A stretch of 64,000 bases of DNA, taken from positions 2,852,001 through 2,916,000 of the forward strand of contig OZ017747.1 of the NCBI GenBank assembly GCA_963969365.1, given 5' to 3'. Positions 39,253 to 50,927 of the stretch are shown piece after piece. The notes under the pieces are model-generated. The model saw only the letters and a program-made list of their open reading frames with translations, was not told the origin of the DNA and did not search any database. A program made the position numbers and the translations under genes. The stretch comes from Asterochloris sp. CNOR1. Taxonomy: Eukaryota; Chlorophyta; Trebouxiophyceae; Trebouxiales; Trebouxiaceae. Positions within the stretch are counted from its first letter, which is position 1. The number at the start of each line of letters is the position of its first letter.

Positions 39253-42200
39253 ATGCTGCAAGTCTTTGGGTCGCTCCGACATCGAAGAGCATGTGCTCTG
39301 CATCACCACCTGCTGAGCTTGTCAGCATGGCACACCACAGGAATCCATCCAATAGCTACGATTGGTGCAGCCAGTGCAGATGAGGATGGCATGCACTTCC
39401 CTGGAGGTACCCACCTTAGATCTGCCCACAGGCATTTAGCACCACTGCCAGCTCAGCTGCGGGGCCCCCCAACCTGCAGGCAACATCCCATTCACAGACC
39501 AGCTCAGGCTCCAAGGCGGGCCAGACGCTGACCCCCCCAAAATGAGCTGCTACCGAACCTTGGACAGCAGCGGCAGGAGCCTGGCGGAGGCCCAGTTGCC
39601 CCACAAGGTGGACAAAGAGCTAGCCCTCAGGATGTACCGCAGCATGGCCAGCGTGCAGACTGTGGACACCATTTTTTACGAGGCGCAGCGGCAGGTGTGC
39701 TGCTTTGTTGCTGGCAGATGCACTTTGGGCTGCTGCCTGGCCGCTGTGCAAATTGAAACGCATAGTCTCTTTTGGAGGTAGGGAGGACAGATGCAGCAGC
39801 TTCATCTGGCACAGCCACTTGCACTTCTGTGCTGCCCGCCTCAGTGTAGGGCTCTGCAGGCCTGAGCATAGGAGACACAGCTAGCATGCAGCAGGGCGCT
39901 GCTGAGACCGAGGCCTTGTGCAGACACTGAATATACCTCGCTTGCAGGACACCACGCTGGTGTTGGGCCTGTGCACTGTCCTTGAAGACCAGGCATGCTG
40001 GGGCTGCCTGATACTGCCTGGTGGCTGCAGCAGCACCCAAGGCCCCGCACTGAGCCCCCACACCATCTGCAGAGGGCGCTACAGCCTCTGCTTCAGACTC
40101 TGCCCTGCAGTGGATCTTGTCGTTGAAGTGGGGGCCTGTCTGAGTGTCCTACAGGAGTCTTTCAGCTGCTGCATGACCTGGTTCGACGCTTGGCCCGCAC
40201 ATTTAGCAGAGGGAGACTGCTCTTGATGGCCGGGAGCCGCCGCTCTAATTACCACCGCACTGGACTACATTCACAGAGCCCAGGCTGTAGCTTGGCTGCC
40301 TGCTGGGCATGCTCCATCACCTGATGCGTCCAGCCATGTGCTGCCATTTGCAGGGGCGCTTCAGTTTCTTCATGACCTCAGCTGGTGAGGAGGCGACTGC
40401 CATCGGCTCTGCCGCTGCCCTGACCCTGGACGATGTCATCTTTACCCAGTATCGAGAGCATGGCGTGCTGATGTGGCGGGGGTACACCTTTCAGGACATG
40501 GCGCACCAGGTAAGACAGCTAGATGCATGTGCAGCCCGCGACTCGTGCTGGCACCACTTATCCTGCGCCAGTCACTGAATGCCCATGCTGTTGCTTGCTG
40601 CATTGCAGCTGTGCTGACTGGGGGGTGCAGTGCTTTGCCTGCTGGGTGTAGACAGACTTCTGCCCAGCCCCTGGAGCTGTGTACCACCAGATGGCTCAGG
40701 GGGGTGCCACTTGGCAGCCCCCTCAACCCTGCAGCAACTCTTCTCTGTGTGTGTGTGCAGTGCTATGGGAACCGCCTGGGGCACGGGAAGGGGCGGCAGA
40801 TGCCCATCCACTATGGCAGCAAGGCGCTGAACTTCCACACCATCAGTTCCCCACTGGCTACCCAGCTGCCTCACGCTGTGGGGGCCGCATACACCCTCAA
40901 GGTGCACAGTTGGGGGTTGGGGTGCCCATGCTTATGCAGCACCCATCAGAGCAGCTGAGCAGCACTGCTCAATGCCTGGCAACAGACATGCACAAGCTTT
41001 GCTCCACTCCACTGTCTTGGAGGTTGTGTCGGGCTTGGAGGCTGTGTCTGCCTGCATGCACTGCTGACACCGCCCAGCTCTCGATCTGCCACCCTCACCA
41101 AGTACAGGGTCCCCTGCTGGTGCTTCCCTGCACTCAGCCCTGCAGATGCAGCCGCTTGAGTGGCGCTCCCTGCCTGCAGCTGGACAGGAAGAAGGCCTGT
41201 GCTGTTGCATACTTCGGGGAGGGCGCCTCCAGCGAGGGAGACTTCCATGCTGCAGCCAACTTTGCCAGCACACTTGGAGCGCCTGTGATCTTCATATGCC
41301 GCAACAATGGTGGGCTGCTCACCATGCTGTGGGGCTGCATGCTGTGCCCAGCCTGTGCATGGCCACAGTCTGGAGGCATGCTGCACTTGCGCCAGAGGGC
41401 CACAGTGCTGCCCAGCATGTGAATTGGGATGGGGAACCATCAGAAGCCATGCTGCACAAGCTCGGGGGCCACAGGGCCCTGGCATGTGCCTGGCCTTGGT
41501 CGCATCCGGGAGCCATGCAGCTCACGTGCAGGGAGGCCACAGAGCTGCTCAGCACATCACCAATGCACTGCTGCCTGCAGGCTGGGCCATCTCCACACCA
41601 GTGACCGAGCAGTACAGAGGTGGGTGCCTGTGCCAGGCTTGTTGCTTCTGCAGACGCTGCCCAGGCCTGTGCGCGTGCAGTCATGGCCAGAGGTTCTGCA
41701 GGCGATGGCATTGCGGGGCGAGGCCCCTCATATGGCATGCACAGCGTGCGCGTGGACGGCGGCGATGCTAGAGCAGTGTACAACGCGACTGCTGAGGCCA
41801 GGCAGATTGCTGTTGAGGGGAGCTGCCCTGTCATGCTGGAGGTGGGCAGTGCCTGTGGGCAGGCTGCAACACTACTGGCATATGAGTGGTGAGCTTGGGA
41901 CTGAGCCTGACATGCGGCGCTGTGGACAGTGCTTGCCAGCGAGGTCAGAAGCAGACTACTGCCAAACTCAGGAGCATCTCTCACCGCCGCAGCAGGTGTC
42001 CCCCTCTCCTACCACAACAGGAGGCACCAAGCTGTGCTCCTGCAGGCAATGTCGTACCGTACTGGCCACCACTCCACTTCAGATGACTCCAGCAGGTGAA
42101 CCCTGCGTTGGGTCTGTCTCCCCTGCAGCGTGTGACGGTGCTGCTAGGGCACTGCAGGCCCTACATTGCTGACCTGCTAGCTTGGCATGGAGGAACCCTG

Positions 42201-42794
42201 GACCGCACTGCCTGAATCTTGCAGGCACTGCACTGCAGGAGCCACAGCGACCCCTGACTCATCTGCAATGCTGCTTGCTGCAGGTACCGTACAGCAGATG
42301 AGATGAGCAAGTGGCGGGCGCGCGACCCTGTGATGCGCTTTCACAACTGGCTGCTTGCCCAGGGATGGTGGGACACCCAGCAGGAGCAGCAGCTGCGCAG
42401 GGGGCTGCGCAAGGAGGTGGGCAGAGTGACTTACTCAGCCAGTGGTCTGCTGACTGGTTGTACTGTAGGCGCCGGCCAGCATGGCTGGCCCAGGCAGAGC
42501 CTTGCTCAGCAATCAGTGAGGCAGAGTAGCGCCAGACTCTCTTATTGCTTGCAGGTGTTGATTGCTCTAGAAGCTGCCGCAAAGGAGCCGAAACCGCCGT
42601 TGTCAGACATGTTCCAAGATGGTGAGGCTGCAAGCGTGCTCCTGCATGCCTGTAGTAGCCGGCTTGAGGCCTGAAAATGTTGTGCAGTTTACAAGGATAT
42701 GCCCTGGAACCTCAAAGAACAGCTGGAGGAAGTAAGGGCACATGTTGAAGCCCATCCGTCTGCGTGCCCAGCAGACATCCCTGTCAATGCCTGA
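39253..42794 (+). CDS. BCKDHA: Branched-chain 2-oxoacid dehydrogenase E1 alpha subunit
   Basis: Thiamine-diphosphate-dependent decarboxylase subunit of the mitochondrial complex that degrades Leu, Ile and Val. It starts at 39253 with a basic presequence ([20 protein letters not shown]). Family blocks: MHFPGG joined to [47 protein letters not shown] (about 39630-39690); [20 protein letters not shown] (about 40355); [60 protein letters not shown] (about 40780-40900); [20 protein letters not shown] with [19 protein letters not shown] (41205-41620); [40 protein letters not shown], the phosphorylation-loop hallmark of BCKDHA over PDH E1 (about 42063-42310). The ThDP motif reads GEG rather than GDG, as in some invertebrate BCKDHA. 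The stop is at 42792-42794. Confidence 0.93.
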
Positions 42795-43010
42795 CATCCT
42801 GGTCTACTTCTGCACTGGACATAGCAGCAGGTGTCTGTCACGTCTTGTCATGTCGTGTGCCGCTTTGATGTGCCGGCCATGACAGCAAAACTGGTGCGAT
42901 CTGCATGGAGTAAAGGCAGACCAGGCCTCAGTGCTGCAAAATACAACAATATGAGCAACAAAGCTGAGAGAGGGGGTTCGAATAATTCGTGGATCTGTAC
43001 TGCTGGCTGC
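42795..43010. other. Convergent 3' interval, BCKDHA / EF-hand gene
   Basis: 216 bp separating two stop codons on opposite strands. Nothing beyond 3' untranslated sequence is seen. Confidence 0.3.
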
Positions 43011-46000
43011 CTAGAGGGCAGCATAGTCCCTTGCTATGTCGGCCGAGGTGCATGTGTCTCGCCTGGAGGGACCAGCAATGCCCTCTTCAGCATCTGATAG
43101 AGACATGTCACGATGCATGTAAAGCTGTGTAGCCTCGTAGTCTTGGGCACTGGTCACAGCGCTGAGCCTGCAACCATAAGTACTTCTGGGCAACGTTCAC
43201 CAGCTGTAGGTGGACAAACTGCGCAAGACATGCGTGCCTAGGGAGAGACGGCCGGCCACTGATGCACAAGCTTCACACAGCAGTGCTGTAGCTGAGACAC
43301 TGAAGGTGAAATGTCACCTTGACTTGCCCAGCGGCAGCCGCGGCCCACCCTGATGCCCAAAGGACGCGTCAGCAGGTCCCTGCCTCTTTCTAGAGCCCTC
43401 AAAGCCAGCAAACTGCAGCCAATCTGATGTTGGCGCAAAGCGTGCCTGGTGGTCTCACTTCTGGGGCCAATCCTTCACAGAGCAGGCTGCAGCGCGTGCT
43501 GCCCTCACCTTGCCAACCACGCTCCAAAGCTGCCTTGCGCGACCCATCATGCCTTTCTGCTGTTCAGACCCTTCAGACCCTTCGATCATCTGGAGATCGC
43601 TGTTTCTGCTCTGCCTACTTCTCTGTGACCTGCAGCATGCCTTCAGCTGGTGAGGGAGAGGTGGCAGGAGGGCGCCTGCAAAGCTGCTGCCTCCCAAACA
43701 CACCAAAATCAGCAGAGCGATGCATAGGCTGCTTTTGAAAGACAGCTCAGATGCAGGTAGTTAAAGCAATGCAGTCTATGCAGCCTGAGATTCACATATG
43801 GAGCTGTGCATTGTGCAGCCTCACAATTGCCGATGCCAGCTGCCACTTCTCTGCGGCTCCCCATCACGTCCCAAGTCGTCATTCAAACCCTGCTCCTCAC
43901 TGTATTGGCTGCCCCCTCTGCAGGACAACGGGCCAGAGGCTTCAGCATTATGCAGCCCGCCAATGCCCAGTCTCCTCAATGTGCTGGCTACTTCCCTGCA
44001 GGGCACTGGAGCAAGCATCCAGCAAAGCACAGTTTGTGCCCAGTCTGAGGGGCACCATGAGTAAAGCAATAAGGCAGCGCACTTGGGTTCTTTGCACTGC
44101 ATTTCCTCGACCCAAGCCGGCTTGCATCTTGGCATCCAACTTCATGTAACGCTCTTTAGCAGATCAGCTGCACAGGCTTTGACGGCTGCCCTTGGGCTGG
44201 AAGTGCTGACAGCAGAGAATGGCATGCACCTGACAGATGGGGGATGCTTGGACATGTCTGCGCTGCCCTGCCGGCTGCCCTCCCGGCTGCCCTGCTTCTT
44301 CTTCCCTCGCATCTTTTCCTCTGCCTGCAAGAGGCAGGAGTGCACAACAGCGTGTTCTGCACACAGCAGCAACAAGCCGTCCGCAGCATGATGTGTTGTT
44401 TGGTGCACATGATGTCCTATCGGTGTCAGTGTACCATGACTGATGTGAAGACACCCACTTGGAGCCCACACTGTGCGGCATGAGTCTGTTGCTTGCCTAG
44501 CCAGGTGCCTCACCTGTGTGAGCTTGCCGACAACTGATCTGAAGATGGGCCTGTACTGCTCAGGCACAGCGCTCTCCATGGCTGCCAGCTTGGCAACAGT
44601 GTTGCCTGAGCTCTCCTTGCCCTGCAGATACAAGAGGGACATGTGAAGTCCCTGGCAGCAGCACTGCAGGGTGTTTGCATTGGCAGTGCTGACCCGGACG
44701 AGCAGCTGGCTTGGTGCCAGCTTATAGCGTGAGTTGACTGGCCGACGTGCCCATTCACGTGTGCCACAATCCTCCTCACAAAACGCTCAGACACTTGGGC
44801 TGGCAGCCACTGCAGCTGGATGTTGCTGCGATAAGAGCTGGCAATGCCCAACTGAAGTCAGTCAGCCATGTGGCGCTGCCACCTCCGCAGGGCACACCTT
44901 TTCGTTATCATCTGACTTGAGGGATGCATAGGCCTCCTTGCCCCAGGTGAAGATGTCAGTGTTGACCCCAGAGGCGATGAAGGCCAGGGCAGCAGCCATC
45001 AGGATCAGGTCAACAAAGAAAGCGATGCCCAGGGACAGCTCCAGGGAGAGGTGCTGCCTACACAGGCAGCACACAACAGTGGGGCTGTTGGCTGCAGCGG
45101 CCCCTTAAGGATTGCTGGCTGCATGCATGGAGTATCTGTGACGCCTGCGGCTGGGCTCAAGCCCCAGCGGCGGCTGTGACGCAAATAGCTTGTCTCAAGC
45201 GCCCGACAGAGTGTAGAAAGACGGTGCAGTTGGGATGGCTCAGGCTGGAGCGAGTTTTGACGGTGCTTGGACTGGCCTGCCCCAAGGGTACACAGCATGA
45301 CCTGCCAGCAAGCTTGCATGGGTGTGCCCACCCTGCGCAGGCAGGAAGGTCTGTCCAGCTGATCCCTGCATGCACCAGGGCTGCCCCTGCCGCTCTGAGC
45401 CCGACTCACCCGCGGTACAGGCCCACCACAAGGGCTGCATCCCCCAGCAGCACGCATAGGACCACCATGAGCTTGACAAACTGCATGAGGTACCAGCGTG
45501 CCCCCAGGCCAACAATAAGTGCCACCAGAGCGCGCCTTGGGTCAATGCGGTCAAAGGAGTGGTCCTCCTCCAGTGCATACATCTCCTCCTGCGCACAGTA
45601 TCAGGGCGCTTGTGATAGGCACAGACAGCAGCATTACAGTGGTGGGAAAGATCTGCAGCAATGGTGGCAGGTCCTGCAAAGGCAGACCAGGCTGGCAACA
45701 GGCTCAAGCTATATGGAAAGCAATTCAAAATGAAAAAGGCAGCTGGGTCCCTGCCTCCAAGACCCTTCCTCCTGCAGGGACTCAGCCTTGGGCGCTCTAC
45801 ATGCAGATGTAGGCAGAGTCGTGCCCGGCAAAGAGGGCTCCTTCTGTACACAGCCTCAGGCAAGCAACGAGTTGTTAAGCTGAGGAAGCAGCCACTCAGG
45901 CAGAAAGTGTTGCAGCATGGAGGCCTTCCTCCATCACCTTCTCCTGCGGGTGGAGCTGCAGCAGCCCTGGCAGCAAAACAGCCGCCCTGTTCACATACGC

Positions 46001-49000
46001 ATGGCCTCCACCCTCTGAAAACTTTGGGCCCCCAGGTCGTCTATCCAGGGCAGATTGTGTCACTGAAGTCTGGCCCTGCTAAGAGGAGGTGTCCCCAGGA
46101 CCTGCTTGGAGCTGGCCCAGAGCGCTGACAGGCCCTGCTCCAGCACAGCCCCCCAGGGAAGACCTGCTCGCAGCTTGCCCAGAGACCCAAGATCAGTACA
46201 GCATGCCCAGTACAGCAACCCTGCTCCCTGCTCCCCAACCCTGGTTCCCCACCACCTTGCTGAGAGCAGAACCCTGACGACAGGCAGCCACGACCAGGCA
46301 GCCGCTGCGTGCCAGGTGCCATGCCCGCCACCCTCAGGCCCACCTTAAGGGCCTCCTCAGCTGCAGCAGCAGCCTTCTCAGCCGCCCGCACCCGCCGGGC
46401 ATGCTCCTCAACCTCTCGCTGTATGCGCTCCTCAGCAAACTGCACCTGTGCGACAGGTTTGTCCACGGGACGGTTGCCGGTGAGCTTCACTGACACGATG
46501 AATGCCAAGTCAGGCATGACTCTGTCGTGCACCAAATGCAGGCAGACCATACTGCAGATGGATGAGCCAATCTTGTGCCATGCTTTGGGTGCAAGCAAGA
46601 CGTGTTGCACCTGCGCCCCTAGGCCCTCTGAGAGACCATTTGCGGACTGGGGTGGGTGCCCACAAGTGCCTGGGCGGGAGGCTCTTGCCTGTGGATGTGA
46701 AGCACGCCGCTCCAGGTCTGCCTTGTCGGCAGAGCATAAGATGTTCTGCTCGCTGCCAGACCTGCAGGCACCCCAGAGTGTGTTGCTGGCCTGAGGGCAT
46801 TGCAGTAACACAACTGAACACACAGCGGCTGCTGTGTGCCTCTACACCATTGCATGATGATCACATACAGCTGGGATGCTGCAGCATTCAGGTGACGCCA
46901 TGTTGCCTGCTAACCCAGACAGGTTCAGGTTGTGCACGGTGTTGCTGCCCAGGACCTGGGGTTCTGGACATGCAGCGTGCCTGCCCACACCACACACGGG
47001 CTCACCTCTGGGGTGGTGCCCTGGGACTGGCCCTGCTCATGACCTCGCTGGCCACATTTGGCAGCTCTCTGCAGCCCAAAGTGGGCAATTGCAGCGTGCC
47101 TGCCCAACCCACACATGTGGCCTGACCTGAGCATGTTGCCAACGTGCGGGTGGTGTCCTCAACCGGTCCTGCCGCGTCACCTGGCCGCATCTGGCAGCTC
47201 TCTGCAGCCCAGACTGGGGCCTTGAAGTGCAATCAGCCAGCCTATCAGGTCCTCACCTGGGCGTGCCGCCAAAGTCGCGGGTGGTGCCCTCGAACCAGCC
47301 CTGCCGCGTGACCCCGCTGGCATAGCGGTCTTCCGCGTCCATCTGGCGGGGGGGCTGTCCGGCGGTGTGTCCATTGGCCTGTGTCGCAAATGGAGTGGAG
47401 GGCCCGGGCGGAGCTGAAAGAGCCATGGCAGCCTCCGAGGGAGCGACGGAGGGCCATGCGGCCAACCCAGACAATTGTTGGGAACCATTGTCGGCAGAAT
47501 TGGGCTCAGCAGCTGAGCGCTGGAGACGCAGAGCCGTAGGCTGCTCCTGGGGGGTCGACGCTGCCGCACTGCTGGCAGGAGACTGCTCAACAGCAGGAGG
47601 GCAGGCAGGGTCGGGTGCCAGAGGCAGGTTGTGCCCCGTGATGCGGCCGGGCTGTGGGTCTCTGCTGGGCATGCCTGTCTGCGGCTGGTCCCTGCTGGGG
47701 AAGGATGGCGCTTCAGCAGGTGGCGCTGCACCTCCTCCTGTGGACAGAGGGGGTGGTGCTGAGCGCGGGGTCTGGCCGGCACCAGCTGAGGGCCGGGGGC
47801 GGGGGGGGGCACCACTGGAGCTGCGCTGGAGCCTCAGCTCTGGGCCTGCATGCAGTCTATGATGCCAGGTTTGTGACCATGGTGCCGTTGCTGATTGTAC
47901 TTCCGCAATGCCACACTGCATGGTGCTGTTGGGAGCCAGAAGTCTTTGGCAGCCAGGCAGCAGCCTCCGGCAAGCACCACCTGCGTGTGTTGTGCTAGCA
48001 GACAACTTGCAGCAGCTCAGCTTCCTCTGCTCCCAAGCCCTATGCCCGGGCAGGCAACGCAGCACAGGAGCACCCACCATGTGCATCCTTAAGGCTGGGC
48101 CCTAGCTGCTGTACACTGCCTGCTCACCTGCATCCTGACACCCAGCGCACGACCCCAGCAAAAGCTGTCCCTCAATTAGCGGTGCTGAGGCTGGACTTGT
48201 TGTTTCAGCAAGAGGCAGCCTCTGCTGAGGAGTCTTGCAACGGTTGGTGGGCCCCAGCAAGCAACCCCAGCCCAGCAGCACCCACCATCTGCGCCCCGGA
48301 GGCTGGGCCGGCTGCGTGCCAGTGGGGGCGGCCCCAGCAGCTGCTCAGTGGCCTCCTCTCCAGCATACTTGCGCACCAGGCGGCGCAAGGCCGCTGGCAC
48401 GCCCGCCTCCCCGGCCCCTGGAGGCGCCAGCTGGGAGTGCAAGTGCTCCACCTGGCCCTGAAGGTGCACCATCAGAGCACATTTCACAGCGCCAGGCGAG
48501 AAGCTGCAGCAGCGGCGGGAATCAGGTCCAGTGGCCACTGCTGGGGCACCGTGCAGCTTCTTGCACAGCACAGTCAGCACAAGCTGTCAGGTATCAGCCC
48601 TGTAGCCCAAGGAGGCGTCTCAGCTGCATGAACCCCTGTGAAAGGGAGCAGAGCTCGCTGCACCAGGGCGACGGCATGCTCACTGCCTGACCTGCAGGTC
48701 TGTCATGTCCACCAGTAAGGTTGCCACGTCCGCCGCAATGCACTCCACCATGAGGCGGAACTGCTGGGCTGCAGGCAAGGGGAAGGATGACTCAGCTGGC
48801 AGCAGCTGGACCGTGCAACTGGGACAGGCCTGTCCTGGATTGTGGGCGGCATCCTCTCAGAGCAACTGGGAACTCGCGTCTGGCGGCTCTGACACCAGCA
48901 TGTAGTGGCACAGATACTGGCCGTGCAGCTGACGGTGCGCAGCCTGTTCTGCTGGCGTGCTGCGGAGGAAGGCCCCTCTGTGCAAACCTGGCTGCATTCC

Positions 49001-50555
49001 TCTTACATCCACGGTGCATCATGTTGCGCTTGCCCCCTCCCCGCAGCAATTGCCGCCCTTCTCGCCGCAGCAACAGACGTGCAGCTGGAGCGGTGCAAGC
49101 TACATTGCGAAGATGCTTGACAGCTATATTGCCCCTCCACACCCCCCAACCCCCATACCCCACTGCCCCTCCCCCTCCCTCTCCCCTGCAGCAATGGCCA
49201 TGCAGCTCATGCTGTGCAGGCCACAGTGCAGGGATGCATCACAGCAAGGCCACCTGGGCCCCTGCCCACCATTCAGCCGATTGTGCTGCCCCTCGTCAGC
49301 CTCATCAAAGGCCCCCGCAGCAATGGCAGCGGCCACCTTGTCGGTGGCTAGCTCACGCACGCTGTCCTTGAAGCTGTCCCAGGGGCTCTGCTCATCGCTG
49401 AGTGTGCCCATGAGAACCAGCCCTGCCTGAGCAGCAGACATGAGGGGCCCCACAGCTCGGTTGACATCTGTCTTGTTCACAAAGCCATCCTCGTCCCTGC
49501 AGCATGCAGCCGCTCTGACCTTTGGGGGCAGGTGACGAGGAATCAGCAATTGCTGATGGCTGCCTCCAGATGCTGCAGCTGTGACTGGGAGCTGATGTCT
49601 GCAGCCACATGCACAGGCGGATGACTAATGCCTGATCAAAGCATGCTGAGAACGTAAAGGTGGGCACACAGAGAAGGCCGTGGTGCAACCTTATTTTGAA
49701 CAGGCTGCTCACAGCTGCTCAGCAGGCAACCTGGCGTACGGCACCTGCAGCGCACAGGCAGCCCACCTGTCTAGCAGCCAGAAGGCCAGGTGCAGCCGCT
49801 GCCGGAATGTGGCCTTGCAGACAAAGACCAGCAGGAGGCCAAATGCGAGCACAGGCACGCCGCGCCCTGCTCCCAGCGCCTCAAACAGCTCGGCCACGTC
49901 GCCATCTGAAGCAGTCTGTAGGCCACCACATCATGTGACCGGTTGTAGGGAACCAGCTGCCCGGAACCGGGGAGCTGCTGCATGGCACTCTTGGGGGCCA
50001 GGGCTACACAAGAGATGCAGCCATCGTGCCGGGCTGCCTGGCAGCAGACCTTCCATGCCAGGGTGCTTGCAGAACTTCAACAGCTTTGCGCCATAAGGTG
50101 CTTGCGCATCAGATCAGCAAAGGGTGTGCCGTGTCACTTGCTCAGCACAGGCCAGCGGGGTTGCGCCAGAGACGCGTGCGCCGTCGGTTCGTTGCATGCG
50201 GGAGGCTTCCAAAGCACAGGTCAGCGGGGTTGCGCCAGAGGTGAAAGTAGCTAAAACATTCTACCTCGCTGATGATGTGCAGCTCCCTGAGCTGTGCTTC
50301 GCACCTCCCTCGCGGCAGAATTTCTGGCAGCATGCTGCGTCGCCGGCCCGCGCGTTTGGCACCTGCGCAGCACACAATCAGGTGGGCTGTGCTGGTGACC
50401 TGTGCTGCAGTCACGCAGCCGCCTGATAACCAGGTGGGAAATGCACCTGCTGTTGCATAGAGGGCAGTGATGCCCTCCTGCAAGATGGGCTGCTCTGGCC
50501 TGCCGTCCAAGAACTCTGACAGGAAGACGAGGGCGTCTAGTTCAGGTATGTACAT
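43011..50555 (-). CDS. Unrecognised multi-exon EF-hand and membrane-segment protein
   Basis: I do not recognise the family, and it could be more than one gene. In-phase exons from the start at 50555: MYIPELDALVFLSEFLDGRP and LQEGITALYATAGAKRAGRR; GDVAELFEALGAGRGVPVLA with a hydrophobic segment FGLLLVFVC (about 49900-49770). This last joins across an intron to LLDRDEDGFVNKTDVNRAVG. The splice creates a complete 12-residue EF-hand loop, DRDEDGFVNKTD. Further exons: QFRLMVECIAADVATLLVDM (about 48770-48690), a Leu/Glu helix with YAGEEATEQLL (about 48360), a long Pro/Ser/Ala-rich exon (about 47820-47260), a coiled-coil exon FAEERIQREVEEHARRVRAA (about 46440-46350), membrane helices LVALIVGLG, LMVVLCVLLGDAALVVGLY (about 45540-45412) and LGIAFFVDLILMAAALAFIA (about 45035-44975), then a basic tail with KMRGKKKQGSREGSRQ. 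The stop is at 43011. A calcium-responsive membrane protein is inferred. Confidence 0.45.
46972..47330 (-). repeat. Tandem duplications of an exon end and its flanks (119-133 bp), EF-hand gene
   Basis: On the minus strand an exon ends TTTGGCGGCACGCCCAG with donor GTGAGG at 47256-47251. Two diverged copies follow downstream. They share GGCAGCTCTCTGCAGCCCA (plus strand 47060-47078 and 47193-47211, 133 bp apart) and GCAGCGTGCCTGCCCA (46972-46987 and 47091-47106, 119 bp apart). Both copies keep a donor-like GT (GTCAGG at 47126-47121, GTGAGC at 47005-47000) and each is preceded by GGGCTGCAG. Confidence 0.7.
50145..50240. repeat. Two 27-bp direct repeats, 69 bp apart
   Basis: GCACAGGCCAGCGGGGTTGC...GAG at 50145-50171 recurs with one mismatch at 50214-50240. 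It is located in intronic sequence just after the second exon of the minus-strand EF-hand gene. Confidence 0.8.
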
Positions 50556-50927
50556 TGCGTGCGAAACACAATGAGGTGAGGTGGTGATGTGCAGAGATCA
50601 AAGGGCAAGGGAGATGCGGTGTGACACTCCTTTGCTGTGCTCAAGCATATATCATCCACATCCAATGGCCATGCTCATTCAACTCCGGGACATTCCACTC
50701 TGAAATTCTTCTGAAATTCCAGTGGCCAGCTCAAGCTCTCAAGAGTGCAGCTGATTGCCACAAGCTGCAATGATAGTAGCGGAGAGGTCTCGACTACCCC
50801 TGTCAAAGCCTATGTCGCACCAACATGGACTCCCAGCCAAACTCTCTGGGTTGATGCGTGGGCAGCTGGGTACATGACGGATAAAAGCTGTGCTTGCAAA
50901 GCCTTAGGGTAGCGCTCTGTAGAAGAA
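50556..50927. promoter_or_regulatory. Divergent promoter interval, EF-hand gene / mannose-6-phosphate isomerase
   Basis: 372 bp between start codons, more AT-rich than the neighbouring genes. It contains a direct repeat TCTGAAATTC at 50699-50708 and 50710-50719, flanked by CCACT (50695-50699) and AGTGG (50721-50725). The GAA/TTC alternation resembles but does not match the canonical spacing of heat-shock elements. Confidence 0.4.

Noticed and set aside
41205-41250. GEG instead of GDG in the thiamine-diphosphate motif of BCKDHA, considered as an inactivating change
   Set aside because: The same Glu occurs in BCKDHA of some animals as far as I recall, and all surrounding motifs are intact.
42960-43000. 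GGGGGTTCGAATAATTC, which resembles a tRNA T-arm with GGTTCGAAT
   Set aside because: I could not find matching acceptor, D and anticodon arms upstream in either direction, so a tRNA call is not supported.
46089-46348. Repeated CCTGCTC/CCCAGAG strings near 46090-46270, considered as a CRISPR-like or satellite array
   Set aside because: Units are short, irregular and not spaced evenly, and the context is a eukaryotic intron.
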